A stretch of DNA of 56,998 bases from the NCBI GenBank assembly GCA_002167555.2, contig NHDL02000001.1, positions 1-56,998 of the forward strand, given 5' to 3'. Every line of letters begins with the position of its first letter. The stretch's first letter is position 1. Position numbers and translations under genes: made by a program. The stretch is from Deltaproteobacteria bacterium TMED58. Lineage in GTDB: Bacteria; Desulfobacterota_D; UBA1144. Below, one piece after another: positions 8,845 through 18,154 of this stretch. The notes beneath the pieces were generated by a model. It had not been told where the DNA came from, did no database searches, and worked only from the letters and a program-made list of their open reading frames with translations.

Positions 8845-9678
8845 TTACGATTTTAAAAGTTTTTTTAACTCTTCTTTAGAGCTTGTCATTAAAAGGCGCT
8901 CAACCTTGTCTAAATATCTTCTAAAATTTTTAATACCTTTTGCCAGGTTTTTTCTATTAGAAAGGAAAATCTCTGACCAAAGTTGCTCAGAACTCATAGA
9001 AATTCTGGAATAATCCTTGTAACTCGTACCACCATATTTTGATATTTCCTGTCGCGTCAAGCTCTTGTTTGATATATTTTTTAAACCAAAGGCTAGAACA
9101 TGAGGAAGATGACTAAGATGAGCAAAGATTTTATCGTGTTGTTCAGGGGACACAAGATAAACATGCCCGCCTAATCTATTCCAAATTTCTTTTATGAGTT
9201 TTACTGAGTCCTTTTTTGCTCTAATCCCAGAAATAAAGACTGGCTTATCTTTAAATAAGTCTGTAACAAGATTTTTGAATCCAATTTTCTCTGTTCCCGC
9301 GATAGGGTGCCCACCTACAAAATCATAGTGTTTGGGTAAAATTTTTAAAGCTTGTTTGAATATATCAACCTTAATGCTTCCTACATCAGAAACAATTATT
9401 CTATTGTTAAAACTAATTCTAGCTAGATCCGAAAAAATTTTAGCCATATCATGTATACCTGTAGCTACAAAAACAATTCTACTATCTATAATATTGTTAC
9501 TTTTTTTAAGTGTTGAAACCTCAAGGAAAAAATTCGATTGTTTTGCAATCTTAATTGTGGACGGCTTTTGATCAATCCCAATCAAGGATATTTTATCCCC
9601 GTATGTTTTTTTCAAGGAAGAAGCCAATGAACCGCCTATGTGACCAAGCCCAATGATAGTTATAATAATTTTTTTCAT
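8845..9678 (-). CDS. tyrA: Prephenate dehydrogenase
   Basis: IIGLGHIGGSLASSLKK, GGHPIAGTEKIG, HLSHLPHVLAFGL; start placed at MKKII (9678). Confidence 0.88.
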   Translation of the reverse strand: MKKIIITIIGLGHIGGSLASSLKKTYGDKISLIGIDQKPSTIKIAKQSNFFLEVSTLKKSNNIIDSRIVFVATGIHDMAKIFSDLARISFNNRIIVSDVGSIKVDIFKQALKILPKHYDFVGGHPIAGTEKIGFKNLVTDLFKDKPVFISGIRAKKDSVKLIKEIWNRLGGHVYLVSPEQHDKIFAHLSHLPHVLAFGLKNISNKSLTRQEISKYGGTSYKDYSRISMSSEQLWSEIFLSNRKNLAKGIKNFRRYLDKVERLLMTSSKEELKKLLKS

Positions 9679-9682
9679 TTTT

Positions 9683-10768
9683 CTATGCCACAACTTTTTT
9701 CAATGCATTGATTAGCTTAACATTTTCATGTTCAAGCCCAACGGTTATTCTGAGGTGATTATTTAAACCATAGTTTTCAAGTGGCCTTGTAATAACACCC
9801 TCCTTTAAAAGTTCTTCGTAAATTGTACTCGCGCTAGATTTAAATTCTACAAGTATAAAATTTGCGTATGATGGATAAGACTTTATGTTCATTTTTGTAA
9901 GCTCAGCTTTTAAATAAATCATTCCTGCTTTGTTTAATTCTATAGACTTTCTTACATGTTCTTCGTCATCTAAGGCAACAGTAGCTGCTAACTGGGCAAC
10001 CTGATTTACATTAAAGGGTTCTCGAGGTTTATTAAGAAGTCCAATCATCTCAGGGGACGCCATCCCATATCCCACTCTTAGGCCAGCAAGTCCATAAACT
10101 TTGGAAAAAGTCTTAAGGATAATTAAGTTTTCATATTTATTTATTAGAGTCGAAACGTTTGTATTTTCTCCACCCATATATTCAGCATAGGCTTCATCTA
10201 AGACCACAATTATGTTGTCTGGAACTTTCTCTAAAAAATGTTCTACATCTTTTTTTGTGGATCTTGCACCCGTAGGATTGTTAGGGTTGGCAATAAAAAT
10301 TACCTTGGTAGCCATAGTTATTTTAGGAAGTATGTCATCTAAGTTTAACGCAAGATTATTCATTGGTATTCTGACAATGAACGCTTCGCTAAGATTTGTT
10401 ACAATTGGGTAAACAATAAAACAATATTCACCCATGATTGCCTCATCCCCCTTTTCCAAAAATGTATGGGCAACAAGCTCTAGAACCTCATTTGACCCGT
10501 TTCCAACGATTATTTGGTTTGGAAGAATGTTTTCCTTAAAAGAAATCTTTTTTTTTAAATTATAGCAATCTCCATCGGGATAAAGGTGGACCAAGTGGGC
10601 TGAATTTTGAATTACGTCAACAGCGCTAGAAGGAGGACCAAGTGGATTTTCGTTTGATGCAAGTTTAATAGCATCTTCGAATCCTAACTCGCGTTGAAGC
10701 TCTTCAATTGACTTTCCTGGCCTATAAGTTGGTAATGAATTTATTCTAAGGCTGTTCTTAAATTTCAA
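9683..10768 (-). CDS. hisC: Histidinol-phosphate aminotransferase
   Basis: LASNENPLGPP, FSKVYGLAGLRVGYG; TTG start at 10768 overlaps the pheA stop as TTGA. Confidence 0.88.
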   Translation of the reverse strand: MKFKNSLRINSLPTYRPGKSIEELQRELGFEDAIKLASNENPLGPPSSAVDVIQNSAHLVHLYPDGDCYNLKKKISFKENILPNQIIVGNGSNEVLELVAHTFLEKGDEAIMGEYCFIVYPIVTNLSEAFIVRIPMNNLALNLDDILPKITMATKVIFIANPNNPTGARSTKKDVEHFLEKVPDNIIVVLDEAYAEYMGGENTNVSTLINKYENLIILKTFSKVYGLAGLRVGYGMASPEMIGLLNKPREPFNVNQVAQLAATVALDDEEHVRKSIELNKAGMIYLKAELTKMNIKSYPSYANFILVEFKSSASTIYEELLKEGVITRPLENYGLNNHLRITVGLEHENVKLINALKKVVA

Positions 10769-11835
10769 GTAAAGACTCCAAGTATCTTTAAAAATGGGGT
10801 CTTTTCTTTTAAAATCTTTAAACAAGTTTGTGCTTCCTTAATGTTTCTGTCAATAACAAAGTCGATAAAAAATAGATAGTCCCAATCATTTTTCTTAGAA
10901 GGCCTTGACTGAATTTTTGTTAAATTAATTTTTGAATCCCTAAAAGGTTTTAAACATTGGTGAAGACTGCCTGGTTTGTGGTCTAATGAAAAAGCCACCG
11001 ACACTTTGCTGTTTTTTAAAACTTTTGGGTCACCGCTAGCTTTCTCAACAAGAGCAAAAACCGTGGTATTAGAGCTATTGTCTTGTATGTTTTTATCCAA
11101 TATATTCAAAGAATAAAGCGATGAGCACGCCCTTGGGGCAATAGCTGCACTTTTCTTTTTTCCTGAAACTATTTGAGCTGCCCTCGCTGTGCTTTGTACT
11201 TCAATTAGTTCGGCTTTTAAAAAGATTTTTTGTATATATTTTTTACACTGTGCCAGCGCTTGAGGATGAGAATATATTTTATTAATATTCATTGTAGATT
11301 TTTCTTGAGACATTAAAAAGTGAGAAATTTTTAAATCTATTTGGGAAATAATGTTTACATTTTTTTCTACTAGTCCGTCAAGGGTCTCTACAACGGGGCC
11401 CTCTAGTGAATTTTCAAGTGGGACTATTCCAAAATCCGCTTCTTCTTTTTCAATAGAAATTAAAACGTCAGATATTGTTTGTTGTGAAAAGAATGTGGCA
11501 CTGTTGCCAAATTGTCTTTTTGCTACCTCTCCTGTGTTGCTACCCTCTGGGCCTAAATATGAAACCTCAATGGGGGCTTGAACCTCCCTGCAGGCTGAGA
11601 GTATTTCCCCATATATTTGCTTAATCGACTGGGGGGTTAAGTGGTCTGCTTTGTTTTTAGATAAATTATTTAAGACCTCTCTTTCTCTTTTTGGATCATA
11701 AATATTGTTTGGTTTGAACTTTGTTGTTTTTTTTGCGAAACTAGCTCTTTGGTTTAAAAGTTTTAATATTTTATTGTCAATTATGTCGATATTACTTCGA
11801 ATTTTTACTAACTCGGGTTTGTTGTTTTTTCTCAT
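10765..11835 (-). CDS. pheA: Bifunctional chorismate mutase / prephenate dehydratase
   Basis: N-terminal CM helix motif (RSNIDIIDNKILKLLNQRASFA), PDT domain (YLGPEGSNTGEVA), C-terminal ACT (DHKPGSLHQCLKPF). Confidence 0.9.
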   Translation of the reverse strand: MRKNNKPELVKIRSNIDIIDNKILKLLNQRASFAKKTTKFKPNNIYDPKREREVLNNLSKNKADHLTPQSIKQIYGEILSACREVQAPIEVSYLGPEGSNTGEVAKRQFGNSATFFSQQTISDVLISIEKEEADFGIVPLENSLEGPVVETLDGLVEKNVNIISQIDLKISHFLMSQEKSTMNINKIYSHPQALAQCKKYIQKIFLKAELIEVQSTARAAQIVSGKKKSAAIAPRACSSLYSLNILDKNIQDNSSNTTVFALVEKASGDPKVLKNSKVSVAFSLDHKPGSLHQCLKPFRDSKINLTKIQSRPSKKNDWDYLFFIDFVIDRNIKEAQTCLKILKEKTPFLKILGVFT

Positions 11836-11836
11836 A

Positions 11837-12934
11837 TTATACTCTCATTGGCATTACCACAGAAAGCTGCCTGTAGCGGTCGTCCTCTGAAGAAAAGATA
11901 CATGCGGGGCTAACTTCATCGCCAATGGAAAGACAAACCTCTTGTTCTTCATATGTACCAAGAGCGTCAATAAGATATTTAACATTAAAACCAACGTCTA
12001 AGGGTTCGGTTAGTTTGTCTACTGGTACTTCTTCGATTGTTTCACCGTCATCAGATGTTGATCTAATTTCCATTTTGTTCTCTCCTATATATATTTTAAC
12101 TCCTTTGTTTTTTTCTTGTAACACAACGGATGCTCTTTGGAGGGCATCTGTAAGCTGTTTTTTTTCAATTTTAATTGTGTTTTTAAAACTTGTGGGTAAA
12201 ACCTGTTTATAATCTGGGAATTTAACATCAACTAATCTTGCCAACAAAGATGTTTGTCCATCATCACATATAAAAAAGTTTTTTCCCACTCCAATATTAA
12301 CCACTTCGCTGTCTTTAATAAACTTCCTCAGTTCTATTGAAGCTCTTTTGGGTAAAGTAAAGGATTCAACTATACTGTTCTCAATGTTTTCTTCGGCAAG
12401 GCTCATTCTGTGTCCATCTGTTGAAACCAGCCTTATTTTGCCGTTTTGTGTCATGTCAAAAAATATTCCTGTTAAGTTTTTTCTCAAATCGTCACTACCG
12501 ATACAATAAAGCGTTTTTTTGATAAGGTTGTCTAGTTTTTCACTTTTTATTGCCCTATATACGAAATCGTCTGGTTTTGGTATTTGGGGAAAGTCTTCTG
12601 CGTTTTGTGTTTTAATTTTTGTTTTTCCTTTTTTATAATCTATTTGTGCTTGAAGATCGTTGATTGTTTGAATCTGTATTTCACCCTCTGGTGTTTTTTC
12701 AACAATTTCGTATATCTTTTTTGCCGGCAGACAAACACATCCCTCTTCAATTATGTTTGCTGGAAAAGAGGTGTAAACAGAGGATTCTAAATCTGTAGAA
12801 GACAAGAAAAGTTTACCCCCTTTTGCTTCTAATAAAACGTGGGACAAAATTAACATAGTAGGTCTTGTGTCAACTATTCCTTGGACATAAGATAAATATT
12901 TATAAAAAAGTTTTTTATCAACAGAAAGCTTCAT
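11837..12934 (-). CDS. dnaN: DNA polymerase III beta clamp
   Basis: Three-domain clamp sequence ending in VVMPMRV; adjacent to dnaA. Confidence 0.95.
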   Translation of the reverse strand: MKLSVDKKLFYKYLSYVQGIVDTRPTMLILSHVLLEAKGGKLFLSSTDLESSVYTSFPANIIEEGCVCLPAKKIYEIVEKTPEGEIQIQTINDLQAQIDYKKGKTKIKTQNAEDFPQIPKPDDFVYRAIKSEKLDNLIKKTLYCIGSDDLRKNLTGIFFDMTQNGKIRLVSTDGHRMSLAEENIENSIVESFTLPKRASIELRKFIKDSEVVNIGVGKNFFICDDGQTSLLARLVDVKFPDYKQVLPTSFKNTIKIEKKQLTDALQRASVVLQEKNKGVKIYIGENKMEIRSTSDDGETIEEVPVDKLTEPLDVGFNVKYLIDALGTYEEQEVCLSIGDEVSPACIFSSEDDRYRQLSVVMPMRV

Positions 12935-13093
12935 TACTTCTCCTATTATAATATATTATATTAAATATAAAGTAGTAGTAGTAGGTATGTTGAAATGTTA
13001 ACAATTAAACATAAACCACCATTAAAGATAAAATCAAATCAACACTTGTTAACACTAATTTTTAAAAAACCCCAAAAAGAACATTTTTCAACA
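12935..13093. other. oriC: Candidate oriC unwinding region: AT-rich element, four TAG DnaA-trios, box-like sites
   Basis: 12944-12970 pure A/T except flanks; TAGTAGTAGTAG 12973-12984; box-like ATTTCAACA (rc of 12988-12996); TGTTAACA at 12996-13003 and 13047-13054. Confidence 0.6.
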
Positions 13094-14527
13094 TCAATCT
13101 TCCAGTTTTCCACCAGAAATTTTTCTTAGCTGCGTTTGTAATATGCGGATTGGGTTTTCTTGAGATGGGTTTGAAGCTAGTTGGTCTTCTATTGTTGCAA
13201 TAGAATGAAGAACAGTGGAGTGATCGCGACCACCAAAACCCCTGCCAATTTCCAATAGGGATTCATCGGTGAAAATTCTACACAAATATATAGCAATTTG
13301 TCTCGGCCTTACAATACCCTTTGTTCTTTTTTTTGAGCACAAATCCTGAACACTTATACCAAAAAAACTAGCAACTTCTTTTTGAATTAAACTAATATTT
13401 ATTAAATCAATACTTTTGGTAGACAAAAGCCTAGAAGAAACATCATTTACAAGCGCCTTGTTAATCGGAACATTTAACATTGATGATTGGCCAATAACAT
13501 TATTAAAAAATCCCTCCAACTCCCTAATAGACCCCCCAGATTTCTCTGCAACAACAAACAACACTTCTTCATCTATTTGGATTCCCATATCTCTTGCTTT
13601 TGTTTGTAGGATAGCAACACGATGTTCGACATCGGGTGGCAACACCTCAACTGCAAAACCCCACTCAAACCTACTTACAAGCCTCTCTTGTATGCCAGAT
13701 AATTGGTGTGGTGGTCTATCACTTGTGAGAATGATTTGTTTGTTTGCATCATAAAGTGCATTAAACGTGTAAAAAAACTCTTGTTGTGTGCCCTCTTTAC
13801 CAGCAATAAATTGAATATCATCAATCAACAAAACGTCACAATCAAATCTAAATGAATCTCGTAGTTCTTTTGTTTTTCCAGAACGAATAGAGCTAATTAC
13901 TTTATTCGTAAAGTGTTCAGCTGAGATTGAACAAATCTTAAAATCTTTATTGTCATCATAGACTGTGTTTCCAACTGCGTTTAACAAGTGTGTTTTTCCA
14001 AGACCAGTTCTACCATAAATAAACAAAGGGTTGTAGGACTTTCCTGGGTTGTCGGCAACTCTTTCAGCTGCAATACCTGCCAGAGTATTAGAGGCGCCCT
14101 TAACAAAAGTGTTAAATGTTTGCCTACCATTCAACGTTCCCTCATGAACCCTTGTTAGCCCTCTTGAGTTGGCCTTCTTTTTTTTAGGTCTTAAGTTTGG
14201 AGATCTATATGCATCTTGTGCATGAACAACAACTTTTTTGAAACCCAGTTCTTCTTCAGATTCTTCCCAGAAAACTTTTTCTAATATATGCATATAGTGG
14301 TTATTAATCCACTCTGATGTCATTTCGTCAGAAACTATAAATGTTGCCTGTTTATCGTTAACGTCAATTAACTTTATTGTTGCGAAAAATTGTTTAATTC
14401 CAGGATAGTTTTGAGTTATGTTATCCAAGACCATTGCATTTAAAACATTTTTGTCTACCAGGTCAGTATCTAGATGTTCGTTAACACTCTCGTTGAGAGT
14501 TTTGTTTTGCGTATTCTCGTGTCCCAA
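13094..14527 (-). CDS. dnaA: Chromosomal replication initiator protein DnaA
   Basis: NPLFIYGRTGLGKTHLLNAVGN, LLIDDIQFIAGKEGTQQEFF, GRDHSTVLHSI. Confidence 0.97.
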   Translation of the reverse strand: MGHENTQNKTLNESVNEHLDTDLVDKNVLNAMVLDNITQNYPGIKQFFATIKLIDVNDKQATFIVSDEMTSEWINNHYMHILEKVFWEESEEELGFKKVVVHAQDAYRSPNLRPKKKKANSRGLTRVHEGTLNGRQTFNTFVKGASNTLAGIAAERVADNPGKSYNPLFIYGRTGLGKTHLLNAVGNTVYDDNKDFKICSISAEHFTNKVISSIRSGKTKELRDSFRFDCDVLLIDDIQFIAGKEGTQQEFFYTFNALYDANKQIILTSDRPPHQLSGIQERLVSRFEWGFAVEVLPPDVEHRVAILQTKARDMGIQIDEEVLFVVAEKSGGSIRELEGFFNNVIGQSSMLNVPINKALVNDVSSRLLSTKSIDLINISLIQKEVASFFGISVQDLCSKKRTKGIVRPRQIAIYLCRIFTDESLLEIGRGFGGRDHSTVLHSIATIEDQLASNPSQENPIRILQTQLRKISGGKLED

Positions 14528-14562
14528 TTCCGTATCCCTTTTAATTTATATCTTTGTCCAAG

Positions 14563-14593
14563 TTATCAACAAAATGTGGATAAATGTGGATAA
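14563..14593. promoter_or_regulatory. DnaA box cluster upstream of dnaA: TTATCAACA, then two perfect TGTGGATAA boxes spaced 10 bp
   Basis: 14563-14571, 14575-14583, 14585-14593 read directly. Confidence 0.85.
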
Positions 14594-14721
14594 AAATGTT
14601 AACAATTTAGGCATCTTATATGCTTTGTAAATCAATTAACATTTTTTAATATTAACAAATAATTAACAGTGCGTCCATAAAAAAAGTGATAAGAAAAATT
14701 TTATTCAATAGTTGTGGAAAC

Positions 14722-15357
14722 TTAAATTTTTATTTTTTTCAATAAAGACGATGTTAGCAACTCTACTTCGTCTCTTAAAGTTCTATAGCTTGTTTTATTT
14801 ATAATAACCTTTGCGTTAATTTCCATAATTATATCAATAATTTTTAAATTATTTTCCTTTATTGTTGATCCCGTCTCTGTTATATCTACAATAGCCTCTG
14901 CAAGGCCGGTAAGAGGAGCAAGCTCAACAGATCCATTTAGATAAACTATTTCAGGGTTTATTTTATGCTTTAAAAAAAAATTTTTCGCTATTCTAGGATA
15001 TTTTGTCCCAATTTTTATATTCATCCCAGGTTTAAGTACCAACTTTTTGGTTTTTAATGTCGCAAGAACCATCTTGCATTTCCCTAGGGGTAAACTTATT
15101 GGCTCATATACATCGCAATTTGTTTCTGCGATACAGTCTGATCCAACAATTCCACAATCTGCTGCACCTAGTTCAACATATTTAGGAACATCTATAGGCT
15201 TGCATGCTAGAATTTGAAGGTTTTTGATATTAAAAATAAGCTCCCTGGTTGCGCTTTTAGCAATATTGTTTGGGTAGCCAGACTTTGAAAGGAGCCCACA
15301 AACTTCCTTCAAAATTCTTCCTTTTGAAACTGCGACTTTTACTCTTTTTCTCTCCAA
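14722..15357 (-). CDS. hisG: ATP phosphoribosyltransferase catalytic subunit, short form
   Basis: 211 aa; LGAADCGIVGSDCIAE, ALAPLTGLAEAIVDITETGSTIKENN-type motif; lacks C-terminal regulatory domain. Confidence 0.92.
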   Translation of the reverse strand: MERKRVKVAVSKGRILKEVCGLLSKSGYPNNIAKSATRELIFNIKNLQILACKPIDVPKYVELGAADCGIVGSDCIAETNCDVYEPISLPLGKCKMVLATLKTKKLVLKPGMNIKIGTKYPRIAKNFFLKHKINPEIVYLNGSVELAPLTGLAEAIVDITETGSTIKENNLKIIDIIMEINAKVIINKTSYRTLRDEVELLTSSLLKKIKI

Positions 15358-16595
15358 ATTTTTGCTCCAATTAGTTTAAGTTTATCATCTATTCGTTCGT
15401 AACCCCTGTCAAGATGATATATTCTAAAAATTTCGGTTTTACCTTTAGACGAAAGAGCCGAAAGTATAAGTCCCGCACTTGCCCTTAAATCACTAGCTTG
15501 TATCTTAGCGCCAGCGAGCCCGTTCACACCTATAATTTTAGCGGTATTTTCTTTTATTGAAATATTTGCCCCTAGTTTTCTTAGTTCTGCGACATGTATA
15601 AATCTGTTCGGAAAAACATTTTCTTGAATTTTTGATACACCTTTAGCAAAAATTAATACTGCCATTAGTTGTGCTTGAAGATCCGTAGGGAACCCTGGAA
15701 AAGGTTTTGTTTGAACTTGAATCGGTTGAATAGCCTTAGGTGGGGTTATTTTGATAGAAGCTTTTTCTGTTTCCACTTTTGCTCCCATTAATCTTATTGT
15801 TGATATAACTTCTTTAAGGTCCTCCACCTTGGCATTTGTTACAGTTATTTTATTTGGGAATATACATCCAAGATACATAAATGTTCCAGCCTCTATCCTG
15901 TCAGGTATCACTTTGTAAATTTTCTTTTGTTTTTTTAATTCAGTGACGGGAGTTACTATTACTTTTTCTTTCTTTCGAACTATTTGACCACCTAAAGAAT
16001 TTAGAAAATTAATCAAATCATCTACCTCAGGTTCAAGCGAGCAATTTTCTAATATAGTTTTTTGTTTACCTAATATCGAAGCGAGTATTAAGTTTTCTGT
16101 TCCGGTCACAGTTTTTACTTTAAATTTAAAGTTTCCCCCTACTGGGCCTTCACTAATAGACTCTAGATAACCAGACTTAACTATAGTTTTATATCCAATT
16201 GATTCAAACCCTGCTAAGTGTTGGTCAACTGGCCTATCTCCAATTGCACAACCACCAGGAAAAGAAATTTTTGCTCTACCTAGTCTTGATAAAAGTGCCC
16301 CCCATATTAAGACGGAGGCGCGCATTGTTTTTACCAGGTCGTAAGGCGCCTCGTGTTTTTTGATATTTATTGTATTAATTACAACCTTGTTGTCTTTAAA
16401 CGTATACTTAGCGCCCAAAATTTTTAATAATTCCAGCATTGTTCTAACGTCCTGAATATCCGGTATGTTATTAAGGCTATATTTGTTGGGATATACGACA
16501 GTTGCAGCAAGTATAGGCAGTGCAGCATTTTTAGATCCTGAGATTTTAACCCTTCCTTTCAAAGGGGTTCCACCATCAATAATTAGTTTTTCCAT
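15339..16595 (-). CDS. murA: UDP-N-acetylglucosamine 1-carboxyvinyltransferase
   Basis: SGSKNAALPILAATV, SFPGGCAIGDRPVDQHLAGFESIG (catalytic Cys retained), PGFPTDLQAQLMA. Confidence 0.95.
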   Translation of the reverse strand: MEKLIIDGGTPLKGRVKISGSKNAALPILAATVVYPNKYSLNNIPDIQDVRTMLELLKILGAKYTFKDNKVVINTINIKKHEAPYDLVKTMRASVLIWGALLSRLGRAKISFPGGCAIGDRPVDQHLAGFESIGYKTIVKSGYLESISEGPVGGNFKFKVKTVTGTENLILASILGKQKTILENCSLEPEVDDLINFLNSLGGQIVRKKEKVIVTPVTELKKQKKIYKVIPDRIEAGTFMYLGCIFPNKITVTNAKVEDLKEVISTIRLMGAKVETEKASIKITPPKAIQPIQVQTKPFPGFPTDLQAQLMAVLIFAKGVSKIQENVFPNRFIHVAELRKLGANISIKENTAKIIGVNGLAGAKIQASDLRASAGLILSALSSKGKTEIFRIYHLDRGYERIDDKLKLIGAKIWREKE

Positions 16596-17440
16596 TTGCC
16601 TGCTACTATCCTTTCTATGTTGTTTAAATCATTATATGTTACCAAGTCCGAGTATCCAAGATTAAAGAGAATCTCTTTAGCCTGTTTAGCTTGTCCAATT
16701 CCAACTTCAAAGAATATTTTGGCATCCTTTTTCAAATAATTAGTTGATTCTTTTGCTATCTTTTTTATATGAGAATAACCTCCGTTATCACTTACCAAAG
16801 CATTTTTGGGCTCGTAAAGTTTCACAGTATTTTCTAAGGAGAGATATTGGTTTTTGCTAACATATGGAGGATTGCAACAAATTAAATCAAATTTTCTATC
16901 CGGTATTTTAGTGAAAAAAGTCGATAAAATAAGATTGCTTTTACTTAAAAGATTATAAGTTTGTAAATTTTTTCTACAACAGTCTATGGCTTTTTTGCTT
17001 TTATCAACGAAAACAACTTGCTTAAAATTTGAATTTTCTAGCATTAGACTGACACCAATACATCCTGAGCCTGAGCACATATCTAAGCATGATATATTTT
17101 TTTTCTTTGCAAAAACTTCTAAGACTTTTTCAACTAGTATTTCGGTTTCGGGCCTAGGAATAAGAACACCTTTTGAAATGTGTAAAACACGTGAGTAAAA
17201 GTGACTTATTTTTGTAATATATTGTATTGGTTCACCGATTTTCCGTCTATATATTCCTTTGAAAAATAGTTCTTTTATTTGCTTTTTTAGAAACATGTCC
17301 TTTTGAATAAATATTTCCTCAAAGCTCATTTTTAATAGATTTTCTAGAATTTCTCTAGCTTCAATTTTGTAGTTTTTGATACCAGCACTTTTTAAAATTT
17401 GCTCACCTTTTTGAAGTGCATTGCTTATTGAAGAGACCAT
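16583..17440 (-). CDS. prmC: Peptide chain release factor N5-glutamine methyltransferase
   Basis: IPRPETEILVE, DMCSGSGCIGVSL, CCNPPYVS. Confidence 0.92.
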   Translation of the reverse strand: MVSSISNALQKGEQILKSAGIKNYKIEAREILENLLKMSFEEIFIQKDMFLKKQIKELFFKGIYRRKIGEPIQYITKISHFYSRVLHISKGVLIPRPETEILVEKVLEVFAKKKNISCLDMCSGSGCIGVSLMLENSNFKQVVFVDKSKKAIDCCRKNLQTYNLLSKSNLILSTFFTKIPDRKFDLICCNPPYVSKNQYLSLENTVKLYEPKNALVSDNGGYSHIKKIAKESTNYLKKDAKIFFEVGIGQAKQAKEILFNLGYSDLVTYNDLNNIERIVAGKWKN

Positions 17441-17467
17441 ATAGTGAATTATATATTATAATATTTA

Positions 17468-18154
17468 ATGATTATGAATATTGAAAATAAATACCAAGAT
17501 TTTTTAGGAGAATTTAATAAATACTTAGAACGCATTAATAAAAAAGCCACCTTAATTGCAGTTTCTAAAACTAAGCCTATTGATAATATTGTTAGCTTGT
17601 GTAGGCTGGGCCATTGTGACTTTGGTGAGAACTATGCTCAGGAGTTTAGAGATAAGATTAAAGATGAAAGGTTTTCAAGTTTTAACATAAGGTGGCATTT
17701 TATTGGCAACATTCAACGAAATAAACTTAAGTATATTGTTGGGAAATCTTCTTTAATTCATACTGTTGATAGTTATGATAAAGCCGAAATGATTAATGAT
17801 TTTAGTATCAAAGTAGATTCAGTTCAGCCTATTTTGCTTCAAGTAAATATTTCTAAAGATCCAAAAAAGGGCGGGGTTAGCGCTGAAGAAGTTAATAATT
17901 TATTTCCAAAGCTAATGATGTTAAAAAATATAAAAATTAATGGCTTAATGACCATAACCCAATATTCGGAAGATCCCGAAAACTGTAGAAATGATTATAA
18001 AGAAATGAAGAATTTGTCTTTGATTTTAGAAAGCAAGTATGGAGGGAGTTTAGAATTATCAATGGGCATGAGTAATGATTATAAGGTAGCCTTAGACGAA
18101 GGGGCAACAATGGTGAGAGTAGGCACTAAGATTTTTGGAGAGCGTAGAAAATGA
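17468..18154 (+). CDS. YggS family PLP homeostasis protein
   Basis: LIAVSKTKP, FGENYAQEFRDK, WHFIGNIQRNK, LSMGMSNDYKVALDEGATMVRVGTKIFGER. Confidence 0.92.
   Translation: MIMNIENKYQDFLGEFNKYLERINKKATLIAVSKTKPIDNIVSLCRLGHCDFGENYAQEFRDKIKDERFSSFNIRWHFIGNIQRNKLKYIVGKSSLIHTVDSYDKAEMINDFSIKVDSVQPILLQVNISKDPKKGGVSAEEVNNLFPKLMMLKNIKINGLMTITQYSEDPENCRNDYKEMKNLSLILESKYGGSLELSMGMSNDYKVALDEGATMVRVGTKIFGERRK

Noticed and set aside
10769-10825. N-terminal extension of hisC overlapping pheA by 61 bp
   Set aside because: TTG at 10768 forms a TTGA stop-start overlap with pheA and gives a normal HisC N-terminus.
12973-12984. TAGTAGTAGTAG as a simple microsatellite
   Set aside because: Position and polarity between box-like sites and an A/T tract in the dnaA-dnaN gap fit DnaA-trios better, though a chance short repeat cannot be excluded without comparison.
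15339-16595. MurA with a fosfomycin-resistance Cys-to-Asp change
   Set aside because: The active-site loop reads PGGCAIGDRPVD, so the cysteine is present.
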